Assembly (NCBI RefSeq): GCF_900105395.1
Contig: NZ_LT629775.1
Span: forward strand, 6,289,501-6,353,500
Direction of reading: 5' to 3'
From: Streptomyces sp. TLI_053
GTDB lineage: Bacteria > Actinomycetota > Actinomycetes > Streptomycetales > Streptomycetaceae
Length of the DNA: 64,000 bases
Part shown: positions 1 through 8,331 of the stretch, one piece after another
Layout: every line of letters begins with the position of its first letter
How positions within the stretch are numbered: the first letter of the stretch is position 1
Translations under genes and position numbers: made by a program
Notes under the pieces: model-generated
What the model was told of the DNA's origin: nothing
Databases searched by the model: none
The model's input: only the letters and a program-made list of their open reading frames with translations

Positions 1-1104
1 TGCGGCTACTGCGACTTCAACACCTACACCGCCACCGAGCTGCGCTCCTCCGGCACGGTCGCCTCCCAGGAGACCTACGCGGACAACGTGGTCGCCGAGG
101 TCCGGCTGGCCCGACGGGTGCTCGGCGACGCCGCCCCGCCGGTGCGCACCGTCTTCCTGGGCGGCGGCACCCCGACCCTGCTGCCCGCCCGCGACCTGGT
201 GCGGATGCTCGCCGCGATCCGCGAGGAGTTCGGGCTCGCCGAGGGGGCCGAGGTCACCACCGAGGCGAACCCGGAGTCCGTGGACCCGGCGTACCTGGCG
301 GAGCTGCGCGAGGGCGGCTACAACCGGATCTCCTTCGGCATGCAGTCGGCCCGCCCGCACGTGCTGCAGCTGCTCGACCGCCACCACACCCCCGGCCGCC
401 CCGAGGCCTGCGTCGCCGAGGCGCGCGCGGCGGGCTTCGAGCACGTCAACCTCGACCTCATCTACGGCACCCCCGGCGAGTCCGACGACGACTGGCGGGC
501 CTCCCTGGCCGCCGCGATCGGCGCGGGCCCGGACCACGTCTCCGCCTACTCGCTGATCGTCGAGGAGGGCACCCGGCTGGCCGCCCGGGTCGGGCGCGGC
601 GAACTGCCGATGATCGACGACGACGTGCACGCCGACCGCTACCTGATCGCCGAGGAGGCGCTGACCGCGGCCGGCTACTCCTGGTACGAGGTCTCCAACT
701 GGTCCACCACCCCCGAGGGCCGCTGCCGCCACAACGAGCTGTACTGGACCGGCGGCGACTGGTGGGGCGCCGGCCCCGGCGCGCACAGCCACGTCGGCGG
801 CGTCCGCTGGTGGAACGCCAAGCACCCCGCCGCCTACGCCCGCGCCCTCGCCGAGGGCCGCACCCCCGCCCAGGGCCGCGAACGCCTCGCCGCTGAGGAC
901 CGCCGGGTCGAGCGGATCCTGCTGGAGCTGCGTCTGGCCGAGGGCATCCCGCTGGACCTGCTCACGGAGACCGGTCTGAAGGCCGCCCGGCAGCACCTGG
1001 CCGACGGCCTCCTCGCCCCGGAGCCCTGGGCCGACGGCCGCGCCGCCCTCACCCTCCGGGGCCGCCTGCTGGCCGACGGGGTGGTACGTGACCTGGTGGA
1101 CTGA
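1..1104 (+). CDS. hemW: Radical SAM protein HemW (5'-truncated by window edge)
   Basis: The frame is open from the first base, and the first codons read C-G-Y-C-D-F-N-T-Y, the end of the CxxxCxxC [4Fe-4S]-binding motif of HemW (formerly HemN-like), so only about the first 30 residues are missing. Further family marks are FLGGGTPTLL, the TTEANPESV segment and NRISFGMQS. HemW is a cytosolic heme-binding radical SAM protein thought to deliver heme to respiratory enzymes; it is often mis-named coproporphyrinogen oxidase. In actinomycetes it commonly lies just upstream of hrcA-dnaJ, as here. The internal ATG at 88 is not the true start. Confidence 0.93.
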   Translation, partial: CGYCDFNTYTATELRSSGTVASQETYADNVVAEVRLARRVLGDAAPPVRTVFLGGGTPTLLPARDLVRMLAAIREEFGLAEGAEVTTEANPESVDPAYLAELREGGYNRISFGMQSARPHVLQLLDRHHTPGRPEACVAEARAAGFEHVNLDLIYGTPGESDDDWRASLAAAIGAGPDHVSAYSLIVEEGTRLAARVGRGELPMIDDDVHADRYLIAEEALTAAGYSWYEVSNWSTTPEGRCRHNELYWTGGDWWGAGPGAHSHVGGVRWWNAKHPAAYARALAEGRTPAQGRERLAAEDRRVERILLELRLAEGIPLDLLTETGLKAARQHLADGLLAPEPWADGRAALTLRGRLLADGVVRDLVD

Positions 1105-1144
1105 GACTCGTTAACGTGGTGTCAGCCGTCGGAGGGAGCGCGCA

Positions 1145-1702
1145 ATGACCGCCATCGATGACCGGATGACTGGGATCTTCGAGAACCTGGAGGTCCCGGA
1201 AGGCTTCAAGGCGGAGCTCATCAGGGGGGAAATCGTGATGATGGCGGGGCCTGACATGGTCCACAACCTCATCATTCGCGCTATCCAGCATCAGACGCCC
1301 TATGACCGCTGGAACGCGCTGACCACGCAGGACGTGGCCTTCGTCGGTGCGGCCAGCGAGCCGCAGCCGGACCTGGTCGTGTTCGAACGCGGGGCGGTCG
1401 AGGAATCCGGGCGGCTGTTGCCCGCGTCAGTGGTGACGCTGGTGGTCGAGGTGGTCTCCAAGACCAGTGTGTTCCGCGACTACCGGACCAAGCGGGAGCT
1501 GTACGCCGAGGGTGCGATTCCCGTGTACCTCATCATCGATCCGATCAAGGGCGTGTGCGTGCTGCTGACCGAGCCGGCCCGGGCGAGTGCCTCGGGGTTG
1601 CCCGACTACGTGGCCGAGCGGACCACCAAGTTCGGCGAGCCCGTGCCGCTCGACCTGCTGGGTGTCGTGCTCGACACCACGGAGTTCCAGCCCTACTCCT
1701 GA
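1145..1702 (+). CDS. Uma2 family (DUF820) restriction endonuclease-fold protein
   Basis: A 185-aa protein with the Uma2/DUF820 pattern: an N-terminal PEGFKAELIRGEIVMM segment, a central PQPDLVVFE (acidic active-site residue) and LVVEVVSKTSVFRDYRTKRELYAEG, which carries the E...K of a PD-(D/E)xK nuclease fold. Strand order and length fit the family (about 180-200 aa). The start ATG follows a good ribosome binding site (GGAGGG, about 7 nt upstream). Uma2 proteins are abundant in Streptomyces and cyanobacteria; their biological role is not settled. It lies tail-to-tail with the vapBC pair, 18 bp from the vapC stop. Confidence 0.85.
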   Translation: MTAIDDRMTGIFENLEVPEGFKAELIRGEIVMMAGPDMVHNLIIRAIQHQTPYDRWNALTTQDVAFVGAASEPQPDLVVFERGAVEESGRLLPASVVTLVVEVVSKTSVFRDYRTKRELYAEGAIPVYLIIDPIKGVCVLLTEPARASASGLPDYVAERTTKFGEPVPLDLLGVVLDTTEFQPYS

Positions 1703-1720
1703 CCCGGCCGGGGCCCGGCG

Positions 1721-2125
1721 CTACTGGTCGATCCGGCGGACGGGCTGCCCGGTCAACCGGGCCGTCGTCTCGAAGTCGGCGTCCTGGTGCAGCACCGTGA
1801 GCTTGTGGCGGGCGGCGGTGACGGCGACCAGCAGGTCCACCGGACTCGCGCACTGGTGGGCACCCGACTGGGCGAGCCGCTCCTGCAGTTCGGCGGCGTC
1901 CTGCCAGGCGCTGTCGTGCAGGTGCTGGTACGGGAAGAGCTCCCGCAGCAGGCCGGTCGCCTCGAAGTACGCGGCTCGGCCGCCCACCGCACGCAGGTAC
2001 TCCTGGCGTACCGGTTCGCAGAGCAGTACCAGTCCCGCCGTCACCGCCTCGTCCCAAGCCGCTCCGGCCTGGCCGCGCATCAGCCGGACCAGCGCGCTGG
2101 TGTCGATCAGGAACTCCTCGGTCAC
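1721..2125 (-). CDS. vapC: PIN-domain toxin, VapC type
   Basis: A 134-aa PIN-domain protein. It begins FLIDTSALVRLMRG (first catalytic Asp in IDTSAL), has the conserved Glu in CEPVRQEYLRA, and the C-terminal SPVDLLVAVTAARHKLTVLHQDADFE with the remaining acidic residues and the HxDxDF signature of VapC ribonucleases. Known family role: Mg2+-dependent RNase that cleaves tRNA or rRNA when its antitoxin is lost. The GTG start overlaps the vapB stop by 4 nt (GTGA), so translation is probably coupled to that of the antitoxin. Confidence 0.85.
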   Translation of the reverse strand: MTEEFLIDTSALVRLMRGQAGAAWDEAVTAGLVLLCEPVRQEYLRAVGGRAAYFEATGLLRELFPYQHLHDSAWQDAAELQERLAQSGAHQCASPVDLLVAVTAARHKLTVLHQDADFETTARLTGQPVRRIDQ

Positions 2126-2358
2126 GCGGCCGGCCTTCCGGACGCGCCCGAAATGTCGTCGGGGTAGCCGATGACCGAGAAGTCGATCTCGCCCTCGGCG
2201 ACCATTTCCCGCATCCGGGCCAGCGCCGCGGTCCGGCGTCGGCGGTCCGCTATCTCCCGCAGGGCGGCGTTGACGGTGTCCTTCTTGGTGGTGGTGCCGA
2301 GGTAGCGGGCGGCATCGGCCAGTGCCTCGTCGTCCAGGTCGATCACGGTGCGGGACAT
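2122..2358 (-). CDS. vapB: VapB-type antitoxin
   Basis: A 78-aa protein with an N-terminal ribbon-helix-helix-like DNA-binding segment (MSRTVIDLDDEALADAARYL, then a TTTKKDTVNAALREIADRRRR helix) typical of the VapB antitoxin family, and an acidic/aromatic tail (GEIDFSVIG) of the kind that wraps the toxin active site. It is the first gene of the vapBC operon. A perfect inverted repeat lies 13 bp upstream of its ATG, as expected for autorepression by the VapBC complex. Position and overlap with vapC support the call strongly. Confidence 0.85.
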   Translation of the reverse strand: MSRTVIDLDDEALADAARYLGTTTKKDTVNAALREIADRRRRTAALARMREMVAEGEIDFSVIGYPDDISGASGRPAA

Positions 2359-2370
2359 GGTGACCTCCAG

Positions 2371-2406
2371 CGGCGTATATCCGGTTGGAGAAAAGGATAT
2401 ACGCCG
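2371..2406 (-). promoter_or_regulatory. Putative VapBC operator (12-bp perfect inverted repeat)
   Basis: CGGCGTATATCC (2371-2382) is repeated in inverted orientation as GGATATACGCCG (2395-2406), with a 12-nt spacer. The arms are unusually AT-rich for this genome. The site starts 13 bp upstream of vapB and 5 bp after the stop of the preceding minus-strand gene. Autoregulation by VapBC complexes on such repeats is known for the family; assigning this site to VapB is inference. Confidence 0.7.
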
Positions 2407-2411
2407 GGGTG

Positions 2412-3239
2412 TCACTCTGGCAGGGCCACGAAGTCGATCAGCTCCTCGACCCGGCCCAGCAGCTCGGGCTCCAGGTCCTTGAAGGAGTTCACCTTCGACA
2501 GGATGCGTTTCCACGCCGCCGGGGTGTCCTCGGGCCAGCCCAGGCGGCGGCAGGTGCCGGTCTTCCAGTCCTCGCCCCGGGGGACCGCGGGCCAGGCCGG
2601 GATGCCGACGGAGGAGGGCTTCACGGCCTGCCAGACGTCGATGTAGGGGTGGCCGACGACCAGGACGTGCGGGCCGGTGACCCGGGCCGCGATGCGGTGC
2701 TCCTTGGTGCCCGGGAGCAGGTGGTCGACCAGCACGCCGAGGCGGCGCTCCGGGCCGGGGGCGAACTCGGCGACGATCGCGGGCAGGTCGTCGACGCCCT
2801 CCAGGTACTCGACGACCACGCCCTCGATCCGCAGGTCGTCGCCCCAGACCCGCTCCACCAGCTCGGCGTCGTGCCGGCCCTCGACGTAGATCCGCGACTC
2901 GCGGGCGACCCGGGCGCGGGCGCCGGGGACGGCGACCGAGCCGGAGGCGGTGCGCGCGGGGGTGCGGGCCGGGGCGGGGCCCGAGGGGCGGACCAGGGTG
3001 ACCGTCCGGCCCTCCAGCAGGAAGCCGCGCGGGACCAGCGGGAACACCCGGTGCTTGCCGAACCGGTCCTCCAGGGTGACGGTGTGGCCCTCGGCGGTCT
3101 TCTCGCAGCGCACCACCGCCCCGCAGAAGCCGGACGCGGCCTCCTCGACCACGAGGTCCCGCTCGGCGGGCACTTCGGGGGCGGGCGCCTGCTTCTTCCA
3201 CGGCGGGGTCAGGTCGGGTCCGTACTGGCGGCTGCGCAT
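2412..3239 (-). CDS. DUF3097 family protein
   Basis: A 275-aa protein starting MRSRQYGPDLTPPWKKQ, matching the actinobacterial DUF3097 family in length and in conserved stretches such as RIYVEGRHDAELVERVWGDDLR and LGVLVDHLLPGTKEHRIA, with a C-terminal DWKTGTCRRLGW. The VEGRHDAELVE and VLVDHLLPGTKE segments resemble the TOPRIM core (E followed by a DxD-like region), so a nucleic-acid-related function is possible, but no activity is established. Start ATG; 34 nt separate it from the DUF2785 gene upstream. Confidence 0.8.
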   Translation of the reverse strand: MRSRQYGPDLTPPWKKQAPAPEVPAERDLVVEEAASGFCGAVVRCEKTAEGHTVTLEDRFGKHRVFPLVPRGFLLEGRTVTLVRPSGPAPARTPARTASGSVAVPGARARVARESRIYVEGRHDAELVERVWGDDLRIEGVVVEYLEGVDDLPAIVAEFAPGPERRLGVLVDHLLPGTKEHRIAARVTGPHVLVVGHPYIDVWQAVKPSSVGIPAWPAVPRGEDWKTGTCRRLGWPEDTPAAWKRILSKVNSFKDLEPELLGRVEELIDFVALPE

Positions 3240-3273
3240 TCCCCGGAGTCTATTTCCCGGAGCCCACGGGCCG

Positions 3274-4053
3274 TCAGCCGGTGAACGGCGAGTTCACCAC
3301 CAGCAGCTCGGCGATCCGCGCGCGCAGGGCGGCGGAGTGCGGCAGCGGCACCGGCGCGCCGCCGCGCTCCGTGCGCACGCCCCGGTCGGCGAGCACGTAG
3401 ACGGCCCGCAGGGTGCGCAGGGTGTTGGAGACGACGGCGGGCACGGCGCCGGTGGTCGCGGAGGGCCGGCGCGGCGGCTGGGCGGCGATCGGGTCGAGCC
3501 AGCCGAGGGCCTGGCGCTCGGTCAGCTCCGGGCGGGTGAGGATCTGGGCGACGGCGCGGCCGAGCCGGTCGTCCTCCATGGCGTCCAGTACGTGGTCGGT
3601 GGGGGCGAGCAGCCGGGCGGCGACCAGGTCCAGCAGCGGGGTCGGGTCGGCGAGCAGCGGGCCGCGGCCGAGGGCGGCCAGGTAGTCGGCGCCGTGCGCC
3701 ACCGCGTGCAGCCAGCCGAGTTCCGGGTCGAAGCCGCGCAGGTCGCTCTCGCCGGTGTACCAGCGGGCGAAGGCGTCCAGCCAGGCCGGGCGGTGGGTGC
3801 CGAGGTCGGCGAGGTCGGCGAGGATCAGCGGGGCGAAGGTGCGGGCCTGGATCTCGGGGTCGGTGAGGCGTTCGGCCATCTCGTCGCCGAGCGCGAGGCG
3901 CTCGGCGGGGGTGAGCTGCGGTACCCAGCGGCACAACTGCTCGTAGGCGAGGCTGTCGCGGACGTGCGGGTCGGGCGAGCGCAGTGCGGCGCTGACGGCG
4001 GCGAGGGTGTCGGGGGTGGGGGCGGCGGATTCGAGAGCGGTCCAGTTGATCAC
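3274..4053 (-). CDS. DUF2785 domain-containing protein
   Basis: A 259-aa soluble protein, mostly helical. The core motif FARWYTGESDLRGFDPELGWLHAVAHGADYLAAL (two stretches around residues 110-145) is the signature of DUF2785, a family found in Firmicutes and Actinobacteria with no proven function. The His/Trp/Asp spacing (GWLHAVAHGAD) suggests a possible metal or catalytic site. No signal peptide or membrane segment is visible. It lies between DUF3097 and pspAB genes on the same strand. Confidence 0.75.
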   Translation of the reverse strand: MINWTALESAAPTPDTLAAVSAALRSPDPHVRDSLAYEQLCRWVPQLTPAERLALGDEMAERLTDPEIQARTFAPLILADLADLGTHRPAWLDAFARWYTGESDLRGFDPELGWLHAVAHGADYLAALGRGPLLADPTPLLDLVAARLLAPTDHVLDAMEDDRLGRAVAQILTRPELTERQALGWLDPIAAQPPRRPSATTGAVPAVVSNTLRTLRAVYVLADRGVRTERGGAPVPLPHSAALRARIAELLVVNSPFTG

Positions 4054-4137
4054 GGGCGGACCCTAGGGGCGGGGGCGCCGGTGGGCCACCGGATTTCCGG
4101 GCCCGGGGGCGGCACCGCCGGCCCGGTGGCCCCCGGT

Positions 4138-4725
4138 TCACAGGCCCGGCGCGCCCCAGACCGGGAACCAGCGGGTGAGGTCCTTCTCCAGCCGCAGGTC
4201 GTTGCCGAGCATCGCGTTGACCTCCAGCTCCAGCGGGTTGTCGCGCTTCTCGCCGCCGCCGGGCATCGGTGCGAACGGGTAGAAGGTGCCGCGTTTGTAC
4301 AGGTAGACGAGGGCGAGCGGCCGCCGCCCGTCGGCGTCGCGGAAGCCGACCAGGGAGCAGAGCAGCTGGGGGCCGAAGCCGTGCGCCTCGAGTTCGCTGT
4401 TGACCGCGTGCAGGTCGTTGACCAGTGCGGGCAGTTCGCCGGGTTCGTGCCGGGCGAGCAGCCAGGAGTAGCCGTAGGAGTCCCGGGAGGCCTCGACGGG
4501 GACGCCGCCGCGTTCGGTGTCGGCGTCGAGCAGGGCCCGGACCTGCCGTTCGACCTCGTCGAAGGCGCCGCCCTCGACGGAGGCGAAGCAGACCGAGCCG
4601 AGTCCGGTGGGCCGGAAGCCGGCCGCGGCCTCCAGGGTGAGGGCGGCGGACGGTACGCCGAACAGCTGGTCGAGGTCGGGCTTGACGGGCTTGGTGCGGC
4701 CGAACAGCGTGTCCAGGATGCCCAC
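4138..4725 (-). CDS. pspAB: PspA-associated protein PspAB
   Basis: A 195-aa protein starting MGILDTLFGRTKPVKPDLDQLFGV, typical of the actinobacterial PspAB family that co-occurs with HtpX and PspA in phage-shock/envelope-stress loci. It has a conserved GFRDADGRRPLALVYLYKRGTFYPFAP segment and a C-terminal FPVWGAPGL. It lies 78 nt downstream of htpX on the same strand, so the two are likely co-transcribed. It is thought to be an adaptor of membrane-stress proteolysis, but no biochemical role is established. No membrane segment visible. Confidence 0.8.
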   Translation of the reverse strand: MGILDTLFGRTKPVKPDLDQLFGVPSAALTLEAAAGFRPTGLGSVCFASVEGGAFDEVERQVRALLDADTERGGVPVEASRDSYGYSWLLARHEPGELPALVNDLHAVNSELEAHGFGPQLLCSLVGFRDADGRRPLALVYLYKRGTFYPFAPMPGGGEKRDNPLELEVNAMLGNDLRLEKDLTRWFPVWGAPGL

Positions 4726-4748
4726 GGCGGTCCTTCCGGTCGGAGAAC

Positions 4749-4770
4749 GGTGCGGTGCGGTGCGGTGCGG
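4749..4770. repeat. GGTGC pentanucleotide repeat
   Basis: Four perfect GGTGC units followed by GG in the 78-bp spacer between htpX and pspAB. Short enough for slippage; no function apparent. Confidence 0.8.
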
Positions 4771-4803
4771 GGAGGGATGGGAGCGGCGTGGGCGACGGGC
4801 GGC

Positions 4804-5724
4804 TCAGCGGCCGAGGTCGGAGGAGATCTTCGCCAGCTGGGCCAGTCGCTGCTCCAGCGACGGGTGGGTGGAGAACAGCTGGGTGGCGGCCTCCCGGGCG
4901 CTGAGGGCCGGCGCGAAGTAGAACGCGTTGTAGGCCTGCGACTGGCGCAGGTCCCGGGTCGGGATGGCGGCGATCTGGCCGGTCACCTTGGTGAGCGCCG
5001 AGGCGAGCGCGCTGGGCCGCCCGGTGAGCTGGGCGGCGGCCCGGTCGGCGGCCAGCTCCCGGTAGCGGGAGAGCAGCCGGGTCAGCAGGAAGCTGATCGC
5101 GTAGACGGCGATCGACACCAGCGGGATCACCAGGGCGGCGATCGCGGCGTTGGAGTCGTTGTTGTTGCGCCCGCCGCCCATGAAGCCGCCGTACACGGCG
5201 ATCCGGGTCATCGCGCCGGCCAGTACGCCCAGGAAGCCGGCCACCGTCATCACGGCGACGTCGCGGTGGGCGACGTGGGACAGCTCGTGGGCGAGCACGC
5301 CCTCCAGCTCCTCGGGTTCCAGCCGGCGCAGCAGGCCGGTGGTCACGCAGACCACCGCGTTCTGCGGGTTGCGGCCGGTGGCGAAGGCGTTCGGCATGTC
5401 GTTGTCGGCGACCGCCACCCGGGGTTTGGGCATGTCGGCGAGCGCGCAGAGCCGGTCGACGGCGCCGTGCAGCTGCGGGTACTGCTCCGGGGTGACCCGG
5501 TGGGCGCCCATCGCCCGTTCGGTGATGCGGTCGCTGAACCAGAACTGGGCGACGAACAGGCCGCCCGAGATCAGCACGACGATCGGCCAGGCGCCGCGCA
5601 GCAGCACGATCAGCAGACCGGTGAATCCCACGTACAGCAGCCCGATCAGGAACATCGTCCCCACCATGCGGCCGGTCAGGCCGCGGTCGGGGGCGAAGCG
5701 GGTGTGCTGGCCCGAGCTCGACAT
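4804..5724 (-). CDS. htpX: Zinc metalloprotease HtpX
   Basis: A 306-aa M48B membrane protease. Two N-terminal transmembrane segments (about residues 20-42 and 45-62) are followed by the HExxH zinc motif HELSH at residues 146-150, another hydrophobic stretch with an Asn/Gly-rich insertion (GGGRNNNDSN), further membrane segments, and the third-ligand region RYRELAADRAAA. HtpX degrades misfolded membrane proteins at the cytoplasmic face of the inner membrane. Length matches the family. Paired with pspAB, which supports a membrane-stress function. Confidence 0.95.
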   Translation of the reverse strand: MSSSGQHTRFAPDRGLTGRMVGTMFLIGLLYVGFTGLLIVLLRGAWPIVVLISGGLFVAQFWFSDRITERAMGAHRVTPEQYPQLHGAVDRLCALADMPKPRVAVADNDMPNAFATGRNPQNAVVCVTTGLLRRLEPEELEGVLAHELSHVAHRDVAVMTVAGFLGVLAGAMTRIAVYGGFMGGGRNNNDSNAAIAALVIPLVSIAVYAISFLLTRLLSRYRELAADRAAAQLTGRPSALASALTKVTGQIAAIPTRDLRQSQAYNAFYFAPALSAREAATQLFSTHPSLEQRLAQLAKISSDLGR

Positions 5725-5829
5725 CTCTGCTCCTCCGTTCGCCGTCCGCTTCCGATGCTGCCACCGGGCGGGCCCCGCGGCATCACCCGCGCGCCGCGGA
5801 CTGCGGGCAGGATCACCCCGGCCGGGCCG

Positions 5830-5858
5830 TTCCTGCCGTCGGACCCGGGCCTTACACT
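5830..5858 (+). promoter_or_regulatory. Candidate hrcA promoter
   Basis: TTCCTG (5830-5835), 17-nt spacer, TACACT (5853-5858). The predicted transcription start (about 5865) falls just before the CIRCE element, so HrcA bound there would block the promoter. The -35 match is weak; the -10 is reasonable. Confidence 0.45.
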
Positions 5859-5872
5859 GGCAGGTACGGTTC

Positions 5873-5897
5873 TGGCACTCGTGTGTTCAGAGTGCCA
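5873..5897 (+). promoter_or_regulatory. CIRCE element (HrcA operator)
   Basis: TGGCACTC (5873-5880), a 9-nt spacer, GAGTGCCA (5890-5897). This fits the CIRCE consensus TTAGCACTC-N9-GAGTGCTAA in spacing and core. It lies 100 bp upstream of hrcA, consistent with autoregulation of hrcA-dnaJ by heat through HrcA. Confidence 0.9.
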
Positions 5898-5997
5898 AGG
5901 CCGGGCCCCTCGGGGTCGGACCGGACAGCTCGAACACGGACACATGCCACGACGGTGTGTCACAACGGACAACGCGTGAAGACGGAGGTGCGTGCCC

Positions 5998-7032
5998 ATG
6001 GCCGGTGAGGTCCGCCAGCTCGACGACCGCAAACTCGCGGTGCTTCGCGCGATCGTCCAGGACTACGTGGGCACCGAGGAGCCGGTCGGCTCCAAGGCCC
6101 TGGTCGAGCGGCACAACCTCGGGGTCTCCCCGGCGACCGTCCGCAACGACATGGCGGCGCTGGAGGAGGAGGGGTACATCCACCAGCCGCACACCAGCGC
6201 CGGGCGGATCCCCACCGACAAGGGCTACCGGCTGTTCGTCGACAAGCTGGCCGAGGTCAAGCCGATGAGCGCGCCCGAGCGGCGGGCGATCCGGCACTTC
6301 CTCGACGGCGCGGTGGACCTCGACGACGTGGTCGCCCGCACGGTGCGGCTGCTCGCCCAGCTGACCCGCCAGGTCGCGGTGGTGCAGTACCCCTCGCTGA
6401 GCCGCTCCACGGTGCGGCACATCGAGCTGGTGGCGCTGGCCCCGGCCAAGGTGATGCTGGTGCTGATCATGAACACCGGCCGCGTCGAGCAGCGGTTGGT
6501 GGACTGCCCGGGTACGGTCGGCGAGACCGTGCTGGCGGACCTCCGGGGCCGGATCAACGCCCGGGCCGCCGGACAGCGGCTCCCGGACGTCCCGGGGCTG
6601 CTGGAGGAGCTGCCCGCGCAGTTCGAGGCGGCCGACCGGCCGACCGTGTCCACGGTGCTGGCGACGCTCTTCGAGACCCTCGCCGAGCAGCGCGAGGAGC
6701 GGATCATGCTGGCCGGCACGGCCAACCTGACCCGCTTCGGCCACGACTTCCCGCTGACCATCCAGCCGGTGCTGGAGGCACTGGAGGAGCAGGTCGTCCT
6801 GCTCCGCCTCCTGGGTGAGACCGCGGACGCCGGGATGACGGTCCGGATCGGGCGGGAGAACGCCTACGAAGGGCTGAATTCCACCTCGGTCGTCTCGGTC
6901 GGTTACGGTTCGGGCGACGAGAGCGTGGCCAAACTGGGGGTGATCGGTCCGACCCGGATGGACTACCCGGGCACAATGGGGGCGGTGCGAGCGGTGGCAC
7001 GGTACGTGGGCCAGATTCTGGCCGAGTCGTAG
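5998..7032 (+). CDS. hrcA: Heat-inducible transcription repressor HrcA
   Basis: A 344-aa protein with an N-terminal winged helix (LDDRKLAVLRAIVQDYVGTEEPVGSKAL, SPATVRNDMAALEEEGYIHQPHTSAGRIPTDKGYR in two adjoining segments) and the C-terminal HrcA dimerisation/inserted domain ending in GVIGPTRMDYPGTMGAVRAVARYV. HrcA represses chaperone genes at CIRCE, and a CIRCE lies upstream. The ATG at 5998 is chosen over the in-frame GTG at 5992 because GGAGG (5984-5988) is 9 nt from the ATG but only 3 nt from the GTG. dnaJ follows after 75 nt. Confidence 0.96.
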   Translation: MAGEVRQLDDRKLAVLRAIVQDYVGTEEPVGSKALVERHNLGVSPATVRNDMAALEEEGYIHQPHTSAGRIPTDKGYRLFVDKLAEVKPMSAPERRAIRHFLDGAVDLDDVVARTVRLLAQLTRQVAVVQYPSLSRSTVRHIELVALAPAKVMLVLIMNTGRVEQRLVDCPGTVGETVLADLRGRINARAAGQRLPDVPGLLEELPAQFEAADRPTVSTVLATLFETLAEQREERIMLAGTANLTRFGHDFPLTIQPVLEALEEQVVLLRLLGETADAGMTVRIGRENAYEGLNSTSVVSVGYGSGDESVAKLGVIGPTRMDYPGTMGAVRAVARYVGQILAES

Positions 7033-7107
7033 GAACGGTCGTCGTCGGACAGCTGACGGCGCCCGAAGTCGCAAGCACTCACACAGGCGGAACAAGCGGA
7101 GCATTTG

Positions 7108-8250
7108 GTGGCCACGGACTACTACGCGGTACTCGGCGTCCGACGGGATGCGGGGCAGGACGAGATCAAGAAGGCGTTCCGGCGCCTGGCACGCGAACTG
7201 CACCCGGACGTCAACCCGGACCCGAAGACGCAGGAGCGGTTCAAGGAGATCAACGCCGCCTACGAGGTGCTCTCCGACCCGCAGAAGCGCCAGGTCTACG
7301 ACCTCGGCGGCGACCCGCTCTCGCCGAACGGCGGGGGCGGCGCGGGCGGCTTCGGCGCGGGCGCGGCGGGCTTCGGCTTCTCCGACATCATGGACGCCTT
7401 CTTCGGCGCCGCCTCCGGCCAGCGCGGACCGCGCTCCCGGACCAGGCGCGGCCAGGACGCCATGATCCGGCTGGAGATCACCCTGGAGGAGGCCGCGTTC
7501 GGCACCACCAAGGAACTCCAGGTCGACACCGCCGTCACCTGCACCACCTGCAGCGGCGAGGGCGCCGCGCCCGGCACCTCCGCGCAGACCTGCGACATGT
7601 GCCGCGGCAAGGGCGAGGTCTCCCAGGTCACCCGGTCCTTCCTGGGCCAGGTCATGACCTCGCGCCCCTGCCCGCAGTGCCAGGGCTTCGGCACCGTCGT
7701 GCCGACCCCGTGCCCGGAGTGCGCCGGCGACGGCCGGGTCCGCGCCCGGCGCACCCTGACCGTCAAGATCCCGGCCGGGGTCGACAACGGCACCCGGATC
7801 CAGCTGGCCGGCGAGGGCGAGGTCGGCCCCGGCGGCGGCCCGGCCGGCGACCTCTACGTCGAGATCGCCGAGACCAGCCACCCGACCTTCCAGCGGCGCG
7901 GCGACGACCTGCACTGCACGGTCACCATCCCGATGACGGCGGCCTCGCTCGGCACCCAGGTGCCGCTGCAGACCCTGGACGGGATCGAGGAGGTCGACAT
8001 CCGGCCCGGCACCCAGTCCGGCCAGTCGATCCCGCTGCACGGCCGCGGCATCACCCACCTGCGCGGCGGCGGCCGCGGTGACCTGATAGTGCATGTCGAG
8101 GTGCAGACGCCCACCAAGCTCGACGCCGAGCAGGAGGAGCTGCTGCGCCGCCTGGCGGTGCTGCGCGGCGAGGAGCGGCCGTCCGGCCAGTTCGCGCCCG
8201 GGCAGCAGGGGCTGTTCTCCCGGCTGAAGGACGCCTTCAACGGCCGGTAG
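7108..8250 (+). CDS. dnaJ: Molecular chaperone DnaJ
   Basis: A 380-aa type I DnaJ. It has a J domain with HPD (ARELHPDVNPD, about residue 33), a Gly/Phe-rich linker (NGGGGAGGFGAGAAGFGF), four CxxCxGxG-type zinc-finger repeats (CTTCSGEG, CDMCRGKG, CPQCQGFG, CPECAGDG) and the C-terminal substrate-binding domain. It stimulates DnaK and acts as a redox-linked holdase. This is the paralogue linked to hrcA (often called dnaJ2 in streptomycetes) and is not next to dnaK here. GTG at 7108 is preferred over the TTG one codon upstream because of a GGAG about 6 nt before it. Confidence 0.96.
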   Translation: MATDYYAVLGVRRDAGQDEIKKAFRRLARELHPDVNPDPKTQERFKEINAAYEVLSDPQKRQVYDLGGDPLSPNGGGGAGGFGAGAAGFGFSDIMDAFFGAASGQRGPRSRTRRGQDAMIRLEITLEEAAFGTTKELQVDTAVTCTTCSGEGAAPGTSAQTCDMCRGKGEVSQVTRSFLGQVMTSRPCPQCQGFGTVVPTPCPECAGDGRVRARRTLTVKIPAGVDNGTRIQLAGEGEVGPGGGPAGDLYVEIAETSHPTFQRRGDDLHCTVTIPMTAASLGTQVPLQTLDGIEEVDIRPGTQSGQSIPLHGRGITHLRGGGRGDLIVHVEVQTPTKLDAEQEELLRRLAVLRGEERPSGQFAPGQQGLFSRLKDAFNGR

Positions 8251-8262
8251 CCGTCCCGCGCG

Positions 8263-8292
8263 GGGGTGCCGAGGCTTCCTCGGCACCCCTTT
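8263..8292 (+). terminator. Intrinsic terminator after dnaJ
   Basis: A perfect 12-bp stem (GGGGTGCCGAGG, 8263-8274, with CCTCGGCACCCC, 8278-8289) with a 3-nt loop and a short TTT tail, 12 nt after the dnaJ stop. It separates hrcA-dnaJ from rsmE. Confidence 0.85.
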
Positions 8293-8331
8293 CGCGTTCC
8301 CGTTCCCGTTCCCACCCCGGAGGTTCCCCGC

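Noticed and set aside
1145..2406. Defence island or mobile element around Uma2 and vapBC
   Set aside because: No integrase, direct repeats or compositional break; the flanks are ordinary core genes.
2950..5979. A plus-strand frame of about 1000 codons opposite DUF3097, DUF2785, pspAB and htpX
   Set aside because: Antisense shadow; runs across intergenic spacers and ends in the hrcA promoter.
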